Notes: generated by a model from the sequence alone, not told the origin. Shown: positions 47,862 to 60,404, counted from the stretch's first letter. The stretch is DNA of 64,000 bases from Pinus tabuliformis (GCA_031772625.1 CM062820.1:87092069-87156068), one strand, 5' to 3'. Program-made: numbers and translations.

Positions 47862-50591
47862 TGTTGTAGTGGCTACAACGACCCTCCAAAATTTTGGCCT
47901 GCATCAATTTAGGAGCCTCCTTTGAAGATTTTCACTTGATGACTACACACACTCGGGTTTACTCTGTGAGCTCGTGTGAGTCTTTACATTTGCCTTGCCT
48001 GTTTATTGCACTCATCTCTTTGCATGTTGATGTCTAAGTCATGCTTGCGACCGTGTTCTGGTTATGCTCAAAGTCTTTGCTTTGTATGTGTTTGTTGTGC
48101 TCACAATCAAGCATATGTTGCACTCACACACAGAGTCACATTTACTGTCACGCAAGAATCATCTCGATCATGAATGATCAATCATGAGTGTCGCACTTGT
48201 CGCTTGCACTGTCGGTCAGTCATGTTGAACATGTGTGTTTGGATGGTTCGATCATTTCGTCACCAAGTCATAAGAGTGTGTGTTTGTATGATCACCTATG
48301 CATCTTTCTACTATTCACACACTTAGTAATTTTTGTTGAAGTTCTGACGACCAAACTCTTCACTGACAGCTGAACCATCACCCTGCTTTCAACTTGATCG
48401 ACTGTCAACCAAAACAGTGCATAAGCACCAAGTTAGTTCCTTCAAGTAGTGTTGCCCGCAAAAAAATCAAGCAGCACTAATGCTAGCCACTCGAACAGTC
48501 AACTGGTTGTTCATCTCAAAAATTGCGCAGTGCTCATGAGCAGGCCCCCCACTGCCCATCAGTCATCTCAACTCAGAAATTGTCCAAAGATGATCAATAG
48601 GCCATCCTTATGGCCTTAGTGCAGTTTTCCCAGCCAGCAGCTCCCAACAGCCAACTGGAAGTTCCCTCTAAGAATTGCCCAAGTTTGGCTACCATTAACC
48701 CCAATAACCAACTGGCAGTTCCCTCTGGGAATTATGCAAGTCTGGCTGTGAGTGACCCAAATAGCCAATTGGCAGTTCCCTCTAGGAATTGCACAAGTTT
48801 GGCTGCTAGTCTCCTGGGAAGTTCCCCTGAAAAAATACGCAATCCTTGACTGCTGACCCTTCATGCAGCCTGGCCCGTTCCTTTGGAAAATTGTGCAAAT
48901 CTGGTTGTCCAACCCTTGTTGACTACTCATTCCGGAAAATGTGCAAAGCATGCCTGCCTTGCCTTCCTGCAGCCCAGATTGTCCCTCCCAAAATTTACGC
49001 AATTTTGCCTCCCAGCTGCCAAACGTTGCAGACAGTCACTGTTGACTTAGATTGTCTGTCTCCATCTCTCAATGACTCTTGCACAGTTTGCATCAAAAGT
49101 TGCCTGGAGCCATCATCCCGCATCACAGCCCTACTGCCTCTCCTGGTCACCTGCATTCAAATGATCATGTGTCATGGTAGACTAGGAGGTTTTGGATTTG
49201 ATGTCGTCTCGTCATGAGCGACTGCAGGTACACGTACACCAACAAACATGTCCATACGATGAACGGAACGAACGAAGGGAGCACATGCAGATGGACAAGT
49301 TCACCAACGGATGAATGAACGAAGCATGTGAAGCGGACAAACATTACGAACTTGCACCTCCGTGAACAAGTGAGCCTTTCAAGCCTTCCAACATGAAAGC
49401 AAGGAACAACATGCTAAAGCTTCATCAAGAAAACCAAGGACCATCGAAGACTCTATGCACTTCGCCATGCAGAGGTGAAGCTATGATACACCATGAAGAC
49501 ATCCATCACTCAGCAGCACTCTAGCTCAACACGGACTCCAAGAGCAACACAAATGTATGAGAATTGTCATGTCAAGTCATGTCGAGTCATGTTGCCCACA
49601 TCTCCACTATGGGCTTGTTGGCAATCAATGTGATCTAACGTGCAAGTCCAAGAGACCCACTTGTTGAATATAGAGTCATGTAAGTCAGAATTTCATGGAA
49701 GTCGAATAGTCATGAGGGTAGTCGAACAACCATAAGGGTCAGTTTCACCCTTGACTATAAATACCCCCCACATTTGTACATGAAATGACTTTTCACCTCA
49801 GCTCGTTGCACATAGCGAAGAGAGTCTGTAATCTTTTCTTTGAGGAGTAAATAGTGGCTCCAATGCCCCGGTGATGGTTTTAGTGATGTATGGTGTAACG
49901 ATGTGTCTTGGAACTTTTGCTTAATTCACAAGCCTGTCAAAAGGCCAACATGTTTCACACATGTATTGTATTTGTTGTAAGATTGATCTTTAACACTTGT
50001 AATGCATGTTTCTTTAATCATGTGTTCTACATCTGAACTAATTCATTTGTTGTAATGCACAATCTATTAATGGAAATGTGTTGTATATGATGTTAGTGAT
50101 GTCCCGTCCGTGTCGATTGCTCTGCCACACATTAGACAGACCTTTCACATGAACTTTGTTGTAACAACCATTGCACTTGTTTCGGACAGAGCCGTGAGTG
50201 TTGTACATGTTATCTTACCTTGTATGTTGTGACTTAACATTTGGGTGGATTGCTCTGCCAGAAGCTGTGTATGTCCTTTGTGTTGTGTGTTCCTAGCCGA
50301 GTTGGGACTGATCCCTTTCAACCTGGAACTCACCTTCACATTTTTCCCCTCATAGTGAAAGAACCATTGACATAATTACACTTACACTCACAAGGCATGC
50401 GAACCTCACTTCTCGAAGACAAATCGAACCACCCTCCTGTGTTGACAAGCAAGAGTTGAGGCAAATCCTTAAGACAATGGCAACCAGACCAGCATACCGA
50501 ATGGGACTCCCACACCAAACGGTGTGAGGTCTAGTTGGAACTTCATACCTGGGTGATCCCCTAAATGTTGGCAGGTCCAGCACTATCAACA
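47862..50591 (+). repeat. E3 3' LTR
   Basis: 2730 bp from TGTTGTAGTGGCTACAACG to CACTATCAACA. Three ~60-bp units at 48640-48815 keep one frame open (48610-48849), giving a 20-residue period with NSQLAVPS-type repeats. That frame is an effect of the period and not a gene. TATA box at 49756-49763. Confidence 0.9.
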
Positions 50592-51025
50592 CGTAGGCAA
50601 GAAGTAACGGACAGTGGCAATGCACTCGCCCTGGGTGGGTAGGTCTAGGTAACTTTTGTTTGGGCATTTCAGCAATGGGCAGCTACTGAGCGCATACGCT
50701 ACAACTGTAAAGAACTTGATTTTTGTATTATGAATGGAACATTGTGACCATGTTGGACCAACCTCTCCTAATGTGAATTTCAGAAAAATAAAAGAAGAAT
50801 TTTTCTTGAAATATGTTGGTATATGTTTGGTCTCTTTATTATTCTTGATATCGCACTGTGATATTTATGTTGTGGTTTCCGCACATAAGACTTAACAAAT
50901 ATAATGAAGAAGTTGTAATAAATTTAACACTGAATGTAGACATAATCCAGAAATCGAGTAATTGCAAGTTATTCTTCACACTGTGATGAACCTTGCTGGT
51001 GCCGCACCACCATGGGGCCATGACA
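50592..51025 (+). repeat. G2 3' LTR, right part
   Basis: Resumes the G2 LTR at CGTAGGCAAGAAGTAACGG, parallel to GCAGGCAAGAAGTAGCGG in the 5' LTR (36864-36882), and ends GGGGCCATGACA. GTAGG follows at 51026-51030. Confidence 0.9.
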
Positions 51026-51645
51026 GTAGGGCTCCTACTCGCGTGCAATGCTATAATCATGTTTATATGTGTTTGATTATTATTGGTGCACATGGGTAGC
51101 TGAGCTTCACGATTTATGATAAATCTTGTAGGTTGGAGCTATCCATAATGAAACTTGCACTTAAAAAGGCGGTCACCAACGAGAAATAGATGGGGAGTCT
51201 TTTCCCCACCATCACTTCCATGATTGCTTGGTATGGTTGAAACTCAAAGATCGGGATAAAATTGAACAAAAGGAAATGGACCCAGTCCAATATAAAAGTA
51301 TAGGAGTAGTTGACTTGATTTCATGTGATGTCGGATGCACCCTTCCTCTAAAAAGAATAAAGAAGTAGTCCTACAAACTGGATGGTCTAGGCCAAACATT
51401 ATGAAAGAAATGAATGAAGAAAAATGAGTCCGTTTACCTAGCCTCTCCCAAATGGACTAAATGACAAAGAGAAATCCTGTATGCATTTTTCAACCTGGAT
51501 GGCCCACACCACACATTGTCTAGACATTTTAAACAATGCAATCATTATTTTAATTTGTATTTGATGTGCTTCCTTATATAGTATCTAACTAGAGTTGAAA
51601 ATATGTTTTTAAAATATAATTAAAATAAACCCTAAATAAATTAAG

Positions 51646-51695
<50 letters not shown>

Positions 51696-52324
51696 AATCT
51701 CTTATACAATTTATAATTTTTTTGTCATATTAAAATAAATTTACAATATAATAAATTGAATTAATTAATTTGATTGCATTTTACTTTTAAATTAAATTAG
51801 TATTATGTTTTATGTTTTAACATTTTATTTATCCATTTATCTAGCTATTGCATCTTAGCTATATTGAAAATTAAAACTTATGGTTAAAACATTTGACATA
51901 TTTTGACATTTTATGTTTTTGGCAAAAAGGTATATTTTCAATCAATTTTATATTTATCATCACTTAATAAATATAGAATTCACATAAATCTATATTAATT
52001 TAAATATTTTCAAATTAATAACCTGTATACCAAATATCATTTTTGGGGAGCATTCATTGCATCGGGTGATGCTCATAGGGGTGAAGAAGTGGGATTGAAA
52101 CCAATGAAATGAATCACATAGCCTCAATCATCACTTCCAAGGCTTGCACCCCGTAACCCAAACTTCATCTAGATTGTAACCCAAACTTCCTGAGAAGTCA
52201 CTCATCCAGATTTCCTCTGGCTCAAGCACGCTTAACAATGAAGTTTTCCCCACAATCAAGCCCACTTAGCTTGCTACCCCATCAACTTAAAATTCTATAC
52301 AACCCATCCCATCGTTACAACGTC

Positions 52325-52725
52325 ATTACATTGCAGGGTGGATAAGTCTCACTTTACATAACAGGATGGATAAATCTCACTTGAATATTAAGGTTTTCCA
52401 TGTTGGTACAAGTAAATCTCACATGCACCATTAAAGAGAAACTTGTAAGTGTTGGTAAACTTTTAAAATTGGAAACACAAACAAACTTGTAAGTGTTGAT
52501 AAACTTTAAACAGGTGAAATCAAACTTTGGTCCAAACTCTAATACCATAAAAAGGTTTGTCATCACACCCAAAACCAATAAATTTTAGTAAATTTTCCAA
52601 ACCAGCAACTAAAATCCCCACATAGAAAATATAAATTCCATAAAAATAAGGTAATTCCTTGTACCAACATTGAATCACCGACCAACATTGCATAGCAGAA
52701 TGGATAAGTGTAGCCATTTGTCAAG
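52325..52725 (-). mobile_element. Possible TRIM-like fragment
   Basis: On the minus strand TGGTATTAGAG (52552 downward) resembles a tRNA-Met primer site, and GCAGRRTGGATAAGT occurs on both sides (about 52335 and 52695), suggesting short terminal repeats around a ~350-bp body. Repeated AACTTGTAAGTGTTGRTAAAC units lie at 52440-52510. Weak evidence. Confidence 0.25.
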
Positions 52726-53937
52726 AGGATTCATCTTTTACCTTTATGCGTCACACTTGGCGTGCATAAAGCATTTTTAGAGCTTTGCGTGGCTGATATT
52801 TATTCGATGTTGATCATGAATGAAGAACTGACCACATTTATTACTCCGGAAACTTCATCAGCATTATTAAGAGCCCTAGTCTAACGAGGTGGAATAGTTG
52901 CTCGGAAAGTTATGGAAATTTTGGTCATAGAGAAAATTTGGCAAGGATTTTTGTAAATCTAAGTTATAGGTGTTAAACTTCAAAATTCTAGGTGTCCGAG
53001 ACGTTTTTGATGGTGCTGAATCTATTTCCATCATCAAAAACAAGATTCAAACACTGCCTCTTCAAGATTGTTTAAAATTATTTTACCGAGATTCAACCAC
53101 TTTTAATCTTCCAAGCAATTCCTCTGCCGTGGTAGACGCCTCTTACTAAAATGTTCCGTAATCGATTGTATACCAAGCACCAAATTGTCCGTGACATTAC
53201 ATTCCACCTGGGACGACGTATTGGACTTCGTTGGACTCGCAAGCATCACGACCACGCTATTTTAATCATCTCACTGTCCTTTACGCTAAACTTATTTTTA
53301 AAGAGCTGTGAAAGTAAAAAGGCTCTCTGTGCCTTAGGCTAAATTGTTTTTAAAAAGCAGGGATGTGCTTTCAATGAGCTCCACCGTGGTGGATCAAATT
53401 TCAAGTATCTTTCATGCAAATTTGAGAATATATTCATTGGGCCTGTGGAGATGTTGCTGTTTAAGAACAATTATGTTAATATATATGGAGAAAAATATTA
53501 ACACTGATTGGTAAACTATTTTATGTTATAAATTGCTAACGATTAATAGAAGTCCATAATTATTGACCGACGTTTTTTTTTTGTTTTTTTATACGATGTT
53601 ATTTCTGTTCGGTTAATAAATATAAAAATTAAAAATATTTAATAAAAATTAAAAATTTACATTATATTTTTATAACGGGTTCTAAAAGAAAACATATATA
53701 TATATATATTATATTTTTTATAATTGCTTTAAAAGGTTGAGATATGTGATTTAAACATTTTGATTTGGTCAAATTAAAATTAAAATATGGTAGAGATGTG
53801 TAATTAATTTGGTGAAAATATAATCTAAATAACACTAACATTTTTACTTGGTCAAAATAAAATAAAAATAACGAAACAAATAATATTAAAATAAAAATAA
53901 TTTAATGGTATTGGCTCATTGTATTCATGTAGAATGT

Positions 53938-54067
53938 GATCTAGTTAAAGGGGGAAATTGAACCTCTCACTTGGCTCACTTGAGATGCAAATCTCTTTTA
54001 GAATTGAAAGAGATTTGATCCCTCTCTGATCTTGGTAGATATGGTATTATGATGGATCTAAGCTCAT
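53938..54067. mobile_element. Foldback MITE remnant M5
   Basis: AGAGATTTGATCCCTCTCTGATCTTGG and ATGATGGATCTAAGC match the right half of M1/M2. The left arm is poorly preserved (GCAAATCTCTTTTAG pairs only in part). Confidence 0.5.
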
Positions 54068-55286
54068 ATATTTATGTTTTTTTAATATAAAAATATAATA
54101 CTATTTTTAGAAGTTAAATAAATAAATTAAAAATAATTACATTAATATATTTTTAATAAAGTCAAGGGAAGTAGAATAGATTTGTGAAAATATTACCTTT
54201 TCCAAAAAAATTGGGCATAAAACTAGTCATGCTAAGGGCTAGTGTGGTCCAAATTAGGTGTGATCTTCACATGATTTTGAGTGTTTAGACTTCCTTGAAT
54301 ATGGGCTACTCAAACCACATGATAAGCATACTAATCATTTCAAAAATCACATTACCTAATAAACAAAATATATTATTATTATAATATGTTATTTGCATTG
54401 GTATTGTAATAAATCTAAATATATAGATACTAGTTTTTTTATAAATTTAATTTAATATAATTGTTTTACGAAATGTTTGTATAACCAATACAATAACTAT
54501 AAAAAAAAAATAGTGTTAGGATTATGTTTTCCTTAATCAATTTATAAATAAAAATAAGTATTTTATTTGACAATTCTATAAAATTAATTAAGAGGAAAAA
54601 CTAGTTATACTTAAAATAATCATTTTAATAATATTTTAGAATTATGGTGATATCAGTGTAAATTTAAACTATAAATAATTTCACATAACTTACGATTGTT
54701 AAATGTAATAATTAAAATAAAATAAATTTAAAAAATAGCAATCTTTAAATGGTGATCAAAATTTTAATTATTAGAGCAAATAAATATTTTTTGAACGACT
54801 ATGTCATAAAAAAATAGAATAACTAGCATTTGCACCAAATGTTGCAAAGGAAACGCCGTAAGGCATAAATTGAGGAACAATCAGGACATGGAATGGGCAA
54901 ATCTAAATGAAATGTAGAGATGTAGTAGAAATGAAATTGATTTAGGGTGCCTTACACTATTTTTTATTAATTATTGAATTAATATTGCATATAAATTGTT
55001 GTTCATGACTATGAAGCTACCAAGTTGCTCAATGGGAAAGCTATAGCCAAAGGAGAGGAGAGGTAGGAAGAACACTATAAATTGTACATGTGAATTAATT
55101 TGAATTTACTTTATCACTATATCACTGAGAAAATAACTTGTAATCAGATATGCCAATCAAGAACAAAGAACTGGATGAAGGTTGAACACTTTCTCTGAGT
55201 GTGGACAACCGAAGAAGAACCTCGTGAGTAAGCCCCAACTGAATCATGGAATTCGAAAAGGATGAATAAAAAATAGCTGCCAGTTT

Positions 55287-55720
55287 TCATCTTCTACCAA
55301 ATCCCCCATTCTTATTATAGATGTCTCCGCAACTCCAATTTCTAACAGGACTTTGCGATTCCTTGAACTTACAACGAGTCTCGAGCTGGAGTGGTGGGTT
55401 AGCAGCAACAAACCAAATTTCTTCCATCAACTGGGAACCATCTCTCCAAACTTCATCCAGAAATAAAGCAAACCTCTGAGTTTGCAATCTCTGTATCAAC
55501 CACATCTTTGCATATTCATCACCATCATTTCTATCTAATTCTATCTTTGTAAGCGTGGCTATTTGCATACACAGTTCATTTCTAAGATTGTAGAAGATGG
55601 ATTATTGGAAACAATGAGGGAAAGCAATAAGTCATATCTGAAGAGATTTCTCACCTTTGAACTGTGGAAGACTGATATGTTTGTTGAGGGTTCTTGTGGA
55701 AGAGTATTGAAATTACTTAC
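55287..55720 (-). pseudogene. Exon-like fragment, copy 1 (family not recognised)
   Basis: On the minus strand a donor-like GTAAGT (55720-55715) and an acceptor ending CTACAATCTTAG (to 55582) bound 139 bases, followed by an open frame NELCMQIATLTKIELDRND, GDEYAKMWLIQRL, ALFLDEVWRDGSQLMEEIWF down to a stop at 55287. The amino acid pattern looks coding, but I do not recognise the family. The frame does not join openly across the 139-base gap (the compatible upstream frame meets a stop), so this may be a decayed gene fragment. A diverged copy lies at 56634-56965. It could once have belonged to the same transcript as the lipase at 60277-61101, on the same strand, but nothing proves this. Confidence 0.4.
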
Positions 55721-56265
55721 GATTATATGAATCTTTTGGTAGATCTGACGAGAAGACACGGGTTTCTAGTATTTTTGGTTTCTTCATAAAGGGTGTCGTT
55801 GGGTTTCAATTTGCAAGATTATTTTCCCTGGAAAAATGCTCGTAGCATGGATCTGTAGTTGTTCTCCATATTACTCAATCATCGCGATGATTTTCCTCTG
55901 AAATACTCTTTGGTGAATTTGAATTTTAAGTGTTAGATTTTGCTGGTGATAAATCTAACAACACTAATGGTTATGGATGTTTGATTTGTCATTTCTGAAA
56001 TCTAATCATCTTTGCCAAAATCTGAGGAACGAGTTTTTTTCAAGTTCCTTCCACCATGAATCCTTCATCAGAGAATGAATTATATAGAGGCATAATAATT
56101 GAAATCGATTCCTGATTCCGTGATCTGAAATTGTTTGAAGCAGATTGTCCATTGAAACACCCATCTCCATCTGTTTCTATTGAATATCTCCAGCTCTTGT
56201 TTCTCAATAAGTCTGAGCATTATATTGACCTCAGAGCTCACTGTTTTAATATCACAAGTGGCTAC

Positions 56266-56840
56266 TCATAGTGTACATTTCCCCTCAAAAAATAGAAAGG
56301 AAGCAATGTACAACTTTGTGTTGTCATGCCTCAGTAGCAAACTCAGAAGCACCATTACTTGAGAAGACCGAGCTTTTCTTTGGGTATCTGTGATATTTAT
56401 GTTCATATTAGGAGGCTCTACCTGTTTCTTCTCTTCAAGTTTTGATCCTAGGTCTGAAGCTTCACCAATAGCACTAATAGCTAAAGACCTTGACACAGGA
56501 CAGAAACCTTGTGTGACAAATCCTTGACGATTTGTTGATGCTGTAAGAGTAACACTGGTTGCATGACATTGACTTATGTGTGACTGTAACAATGATAGCA
56601 ATGAGCATCCTATTGATTGGTTGTATATTGCATATTCATCACCCTCATTTCTACCTAATTCTATCTTTGTAAGCGTGGCTATTTGCATACACAGTTCATT
56701 TCTAAGATTGTGAAAGATGGATTATTGGAAAAAGTGAGCCAAAGCAATAAGTCATCTTTGAAGAGATTTCTCACCTTTGGACTGTTGAAGACTGATATGT
56801 TTGCTGAGGATTCTTGTGGAAGAGTATTGAAATTACTTAC
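56266..56840 (-). pseudogene. Exon-like fragment, copy 2
   Basis: Repeats the 55510-55850 segment at an offset of ~1120 bp, with the same GTAAGT (56840-56835), CTTAG (to 56702) and 139-base spacing, and the frame NELCMQIATLTKIELGRNE. It diverges from copy 1 after GDEYA and continues with GCSLLSLLQSHISQCHATS and GFCPVSRSLAISAIGEASD to a stop at 56266. Function unknown. Confidence 0.4.
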
Positions 56841-56939
56841 GGTTATACGAATATTTTGGTAGATTTGACGAGAAGACAAGGGTTTCTGGTGTTTTTGGTG
56901 TCTTCATAGAGGGTGTCGTTGGGTTGCAATTTGCAAGGT

Positions 56940-57117
56940 TATTTTCCTTCGAAAAATGCTGGTAGCACGGACTGTTGAACATATATATATCGAGCTCTCG
57001 CAGAGGGACGCTCCATCAAGAATATGTGAGCATTACAAGCATCCTCAGTGTGGACTAATAAAATGGAACCCATGATGTCATGAAGCTCCCTTAACCATTC
57101 AAAATGTTCAGCGTTGC
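56940..57117 (-). pseudogene. Putative exon, unknown family
   Basis: After an acceptor-like CACATCTCTCAG, the frame NAEHFEWLRELHDIMGSI, LLVHTEDACNAHIFLMERP runs to a TAA at 56940-56942. Codon usage and amino acid mix look genuine, but I cannot name the family. The acceptor lies inside a 120-bp tandem duplication (57101-57356). This may be an exon of a live gene or of the same decayed locus. Confidence 0.35.
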
Positions 57118-57356
57118 CTGAGAGATGTGAACATTAATATAAGAACAGGAAAAATGGGCATTTTTCTGTTAATGGCAGATCTGAAAATTATGCTCTTACC
57201 CATTGGATACTGAGAATCAAAATGTTCAACATTGATACAGAGATGCGACTTTAATATAAGATTAGATGAAATGAACATTTATATATTGATTTCAGATTTC
57301 ATGTATCTTATTGATATGTAACAAAACTATGCTTATACCCATGAGATACAGAGAAT
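57101..57356. repeat. ~120-bp tandem duplication, 2 units
   Basis: Unit 1 starts CAAAATGTTCAGCGTTG and ends TTGGATACTGAGAAT (57217). Unit 2 starts CAAAATGTTCAACATTG and ends GAGATACAGAGAAT (57356). The units are diverged and differ in length by ~20 bases. Confidence 0.75.
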
Positions 57357-58829
57357 CCATAATCAACCTAAACTCAATGAAATAAAACAATCCATAAGAG
57401 AAACACCAAGCCATGAAAAATTACAAAAATAAGATCAAATATCTAATGAACGCATACCATACGTGTGACAAGATAAAAATGTAAATTACATTTTTCTAAA
57501 TATCAAGAGATTTGCATTTCAAAGTAATTTCAAAATAATGGATCAACAATTCTCGGAACAATGTAATAAAATCAGTTTTTCTTCAAAGAATGTAATAAAG
57601 TCAGTTTTTCTTCAAAGCAATTTACATGCTTTTTCTTTGATTGTAGATTATGAGGAGGACAATCTTATTTTCTCTATATTATAAACTTTGTGACTGGTTT
57701 TTATATGTTCAACATAACTGATAAATTATATATCTTTCATACACACAACTATGAACCTTTATAAGAGTTCTTATACCATATTATTATTTTGACATATCTC
57801 AGCTGGTACTATGGCCATATATACAATATAAACATGTTTTTAAGGTGGTAGGGTACTAATAACTGGGCAAAAATTATTGCATCTCGGGTTTTTTTATACT
57901 TGTTTCAGTGGCTTAACATCAAAGGTATTCAGGTATTTGGGGATTTAAAAAGTTGCATTGATGGGATAAAAAGGCTCAATTTCTTTCGGCCTCCAGTGAT
58001 GTCATACGGGATGAAACTGTGTTAGTTAAAGGTTTTTGCGAGATTCTCACAAATCTTATATTCTCAGGATAAAGAGTGAATATTTTATGACCATAGAAAC
58101 CCAACCTATGTAAGTAGGTGATATAAGTTTGAGAATATAGATACTTTGGAGATGAGTTGTTAGTCTAGTATGATGCTAGAGCCACATAAAAGATTTGATC
58201 ATGGACAGATTTGTGATCCAGTGAATTAGTTTCCCTAATAAATCAAATGTCTTTTCTTCAATTCACTTACAACTTCATTCGTTGTTTGTATTTCATTCGG
58301 TTGTTGTTTTTCAATTCACTTATAACTTCATTCGTTGCCTGTTTTTCATTGTGTTGGATTTTTATTCCCAGCATGGCCAACTCTGCCAGTTTCCACACTG
58401 TGCTCATATTGACCTATTTTACCACTTATTCATCCCAAAAGATTTCAATATTTACTAACAAAATCATTTATCTCCCCGAGAGATAAAATTCAAAATCCAA
58501 GACACCATTACATTTCTAGTTCTCCAATATCTTCATACCCACAAATATGAATATATTTACATGAACAAAGCTTACATACGAGAGGATATGACTATTTTTC
58601 CTCAGCTCAATGACATTTGTATCCACCAGTTCTCTCCGAGATATTATAGATACTCTAATTCATGGCTTGCATTCAATGGAATGTCGAGTCTTGTTTTTGA
58701 GTCGGTCACTTCTATAAAACATTTGGTCATGTTCAATAACAAGATTGTTAGTTAAAACGAGTGGACATATAGTGATTTAGAAATTTTTTTTTCCTATCAA
58801 ACACAAGGTTGGACATAATAGAGCATCAC
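57357..58829. other. Gene-free stretch with short duplication
   Basis: AT-rich. It contains a ~58-bp tandem repeat (58256-58350) around TTCAATTCACTTAYAACTTCATTCGTTG. A duplicated CAGTTTTTCTTCAAAG word occurs at 57572-57618. No coding support. Confidence 0.55.
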
Positions 58830-59590
58830 AGGGAAGTTTACCATGGACATATAATGGTAAATCAATATTTATAATTCTCCTTCACCGCAATATGCCACAA
58901 ACGACACACGAATTTATGGTGGAATTTCGAACGCAAAGAAACTTATATTATACCTTGTTTTTCCCACGTGTCACTGTTTTGTTTTCACACATTTTTCCAA
59001 AACTGCCCAAAGAGAGATCAAACCATTTAATTTTTACGACAAAATTTTTTTTGACATTTTATTTTTAATGACAATTTTTTGTTTTTTATATATGAAAACA
59101 TGAGATCTTAATCAATCAAGCAATTATATATACCTCTCAAGCAATAATATATGCCTCTGTTGAGGGTTCCTGCTCTCCTTGTTTCGATGTTTTTGACAGT
59201 ACTTAGATGGCATAGAGACATGCATGGCGTAGACGCTCAAATCCTCCTCTGCCAATTTGCGTTACGAAGCCACCGGTTATTTTCTTGATCTCAACTAAAT
59301 TTTATGCATTGGGATGATGCTAAGTCATGCGCAATTTTTAGCTCAATCAAATGAATTTTAGCTACGGGAATATTGTAAGATGTCGTTCCAAAAGTTTCAA
59401 AATCACTTACAAAGTATTTTTGACTGAGACACAGACCAAAGGAAAGCACGGTTCAGCCCCTCACTACTTCGAGAAGCAACCCCAACACTCAGAGACGGTT
59501 CCTTCGTTCCTTACAAGGCAATTGAAACATACATCCAGATAACTAAAGAAGCCTGGGTTGACCAATCTCTTTGTACAGCATGGAGACGGT
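58830..59590 (-). repeat. Duplicated lipase 3' segment, unit 1
   Basis: A ~760-bp unit nearly identical to 59642-60404, separated by 51 bases. On the minus strand it starts in sequence equivalent to lipase codon ~235 (CGTCTCCATGCTGTACAAAG) and runs through the stop into 3' non-coding DNA. The homologous bases around the stop differ slightly. The 51-base spacer (59591-59641) is not found in the lipase gene. Confidence 0.85.
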
Positions 59591-59641
59591 ATTGCTCTCA
59601 CATCCTTATCCAACAGTTGCGAAACAAGATCAACCATAGGT

Positions 59642-60404
59642 CAGGGAAGTTTACCATGGACATATAATGGTAAATCAATATTTATAATTCTCCTTCACCG
59701 CAATATGCCACAAACGACACACGAATTTATGGTGGAATTTCGAACGCAAAGAAACTTATATTATACCTTGTTTTTCCCACGTGGCACTGTTTTGTTTTCA
59801 CACATTTCTCCAAAACTGCCCAAAGAGAGATCAAACCATTTAATTTTTATGACAACAAAATTTTTGACATTTTATTTTTAATGACAATTTTTTGTTTTTT
59901 ATATATGAAAACATGAGACCTTAATCAATCAAGCAATTATATATACCTCTCAAGCAATAATATATGCCTCTGTTGAGGGTTCTTGCTCTCCTTGTTTCGA
60001 TGTTTTTGACAGTACTTAGATGGCATAGAGACATGCATGGCGTAGACGCTCAAATCCTCCTCTGCCAATTTGCGTTACGAAGCCACCGGTTATTTTCTCG
60101 ATCTCAACTAAATTTTCTGCATTGGGATGATGCTAAGTCATGCGCAATTTTCAGCTCAATCAAATGAATTTTAGCTACGGGAATATTGTAAGACGTCGTT
60201 ACAAAAGTTTCAAAATCACTTACAAAGTATTGTTGACTGAGACACAGACCAAAGGAAAGCACGATTCAACCCCTCACTACTTCGAGAAGCAACCCCAACA
60301 CTCAGAGACGGTTCCTTCGCTCCTTACGAGGCAATTGAAACATACATCCAGATAACTAAAGAAACCGGTGTTGACCAATGTCTTTGTATAGCATGGAGAC
60401 GACC
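59642..60404 (-). repeat. Duplicated lipase 3' segment, unit 2 (overlaps gene end)
   Basis: Contains the last ~42 codons of the lipase frame, its stop and ~635 bp downstream. Since this unit is attached to the intact gene, it is probably the parent copy and 58830-59590 the daughter. Confidence 0.85.

Larger units (their letters stand above)
40583..50591 (+). mobile_element. LTR retrotransposon E3 (Ty3/gypsy, long LTRs) inserted in G2
   Basis: A 10.0-kb element with LTRs at 40583-43296 and 47862-50591, ends TGTTG and CAACA, and a target duplication CGTGG/CGTAG (40578-40582, 50592-50596; 4 of 5). LTRs differ at roughly 10% by eye over the first 135 bases, so the insertion is old. The interior retains gag, protease, part of RT and possibly an integrase tail. 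LTRs of 2.7 kb and the RT motif DNYPLP-like/NNYPMPSCNPML suggest a non-chromovirus lineage (Tat/Athila-like), but too little RT remains to be sure. Confidence 0.9.
36307..51025 (+). mobile_element. Ty3/gypsy chromodomain retrotransposon G2, split by E3
   Basis: 5' LTR 36307-37312, primer site 37315-37326 (TGGTATCAGAGC), pol remains 37460-39990, and a 3' LTR in two pieces (39993-40582 and 50592-51025) separated by the 10-kb element E3. The terminal repeats TGTCA and TGACA are exact inverts. The target duplication GTAGG is perfect (36302-36306 and 51026-51030). The C-terminal chromodomain-like segment after integrase assigns it to the chromovirus branch of Ty3/gypsy. Without E3 the element would be ~4.7 kb, short for a chromovirus because gag, protease and most of RT are deleted. 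Confidence 0.9.
51031..55286. other. AT-rich gene-free stretch
   Basis: No supported gene. Contents: an (AT)n array at 51648-51693; a possible very short minus-strand LTR element at 52325-52725; a foldback remnant at 53938-54067; and unremarkable AT-rich DNA from 54070. The 53151-53342 frame (63 codons) is basic and matches nothing that I know. Confidence 0.55.

Noticed and set aside
48610-48849. 79-codon frame with NSQLAVPS-type repeats
   Set aside because: Lies in the E3 3' LTR and reflects a 60-bp tandem repeat. The 5' LTR equivalent is not open in the same way.
31482-51030. Endogenous pararetrovirus or DNA virus origin for the large block
   Set aside because: LTRs, primer sites, polypurine tract, integrase and chromodomain remains and 5-bp target duplications all indicate Ty3/gypsy retrotransposons. 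No viral movement or coat protein motif was seen.
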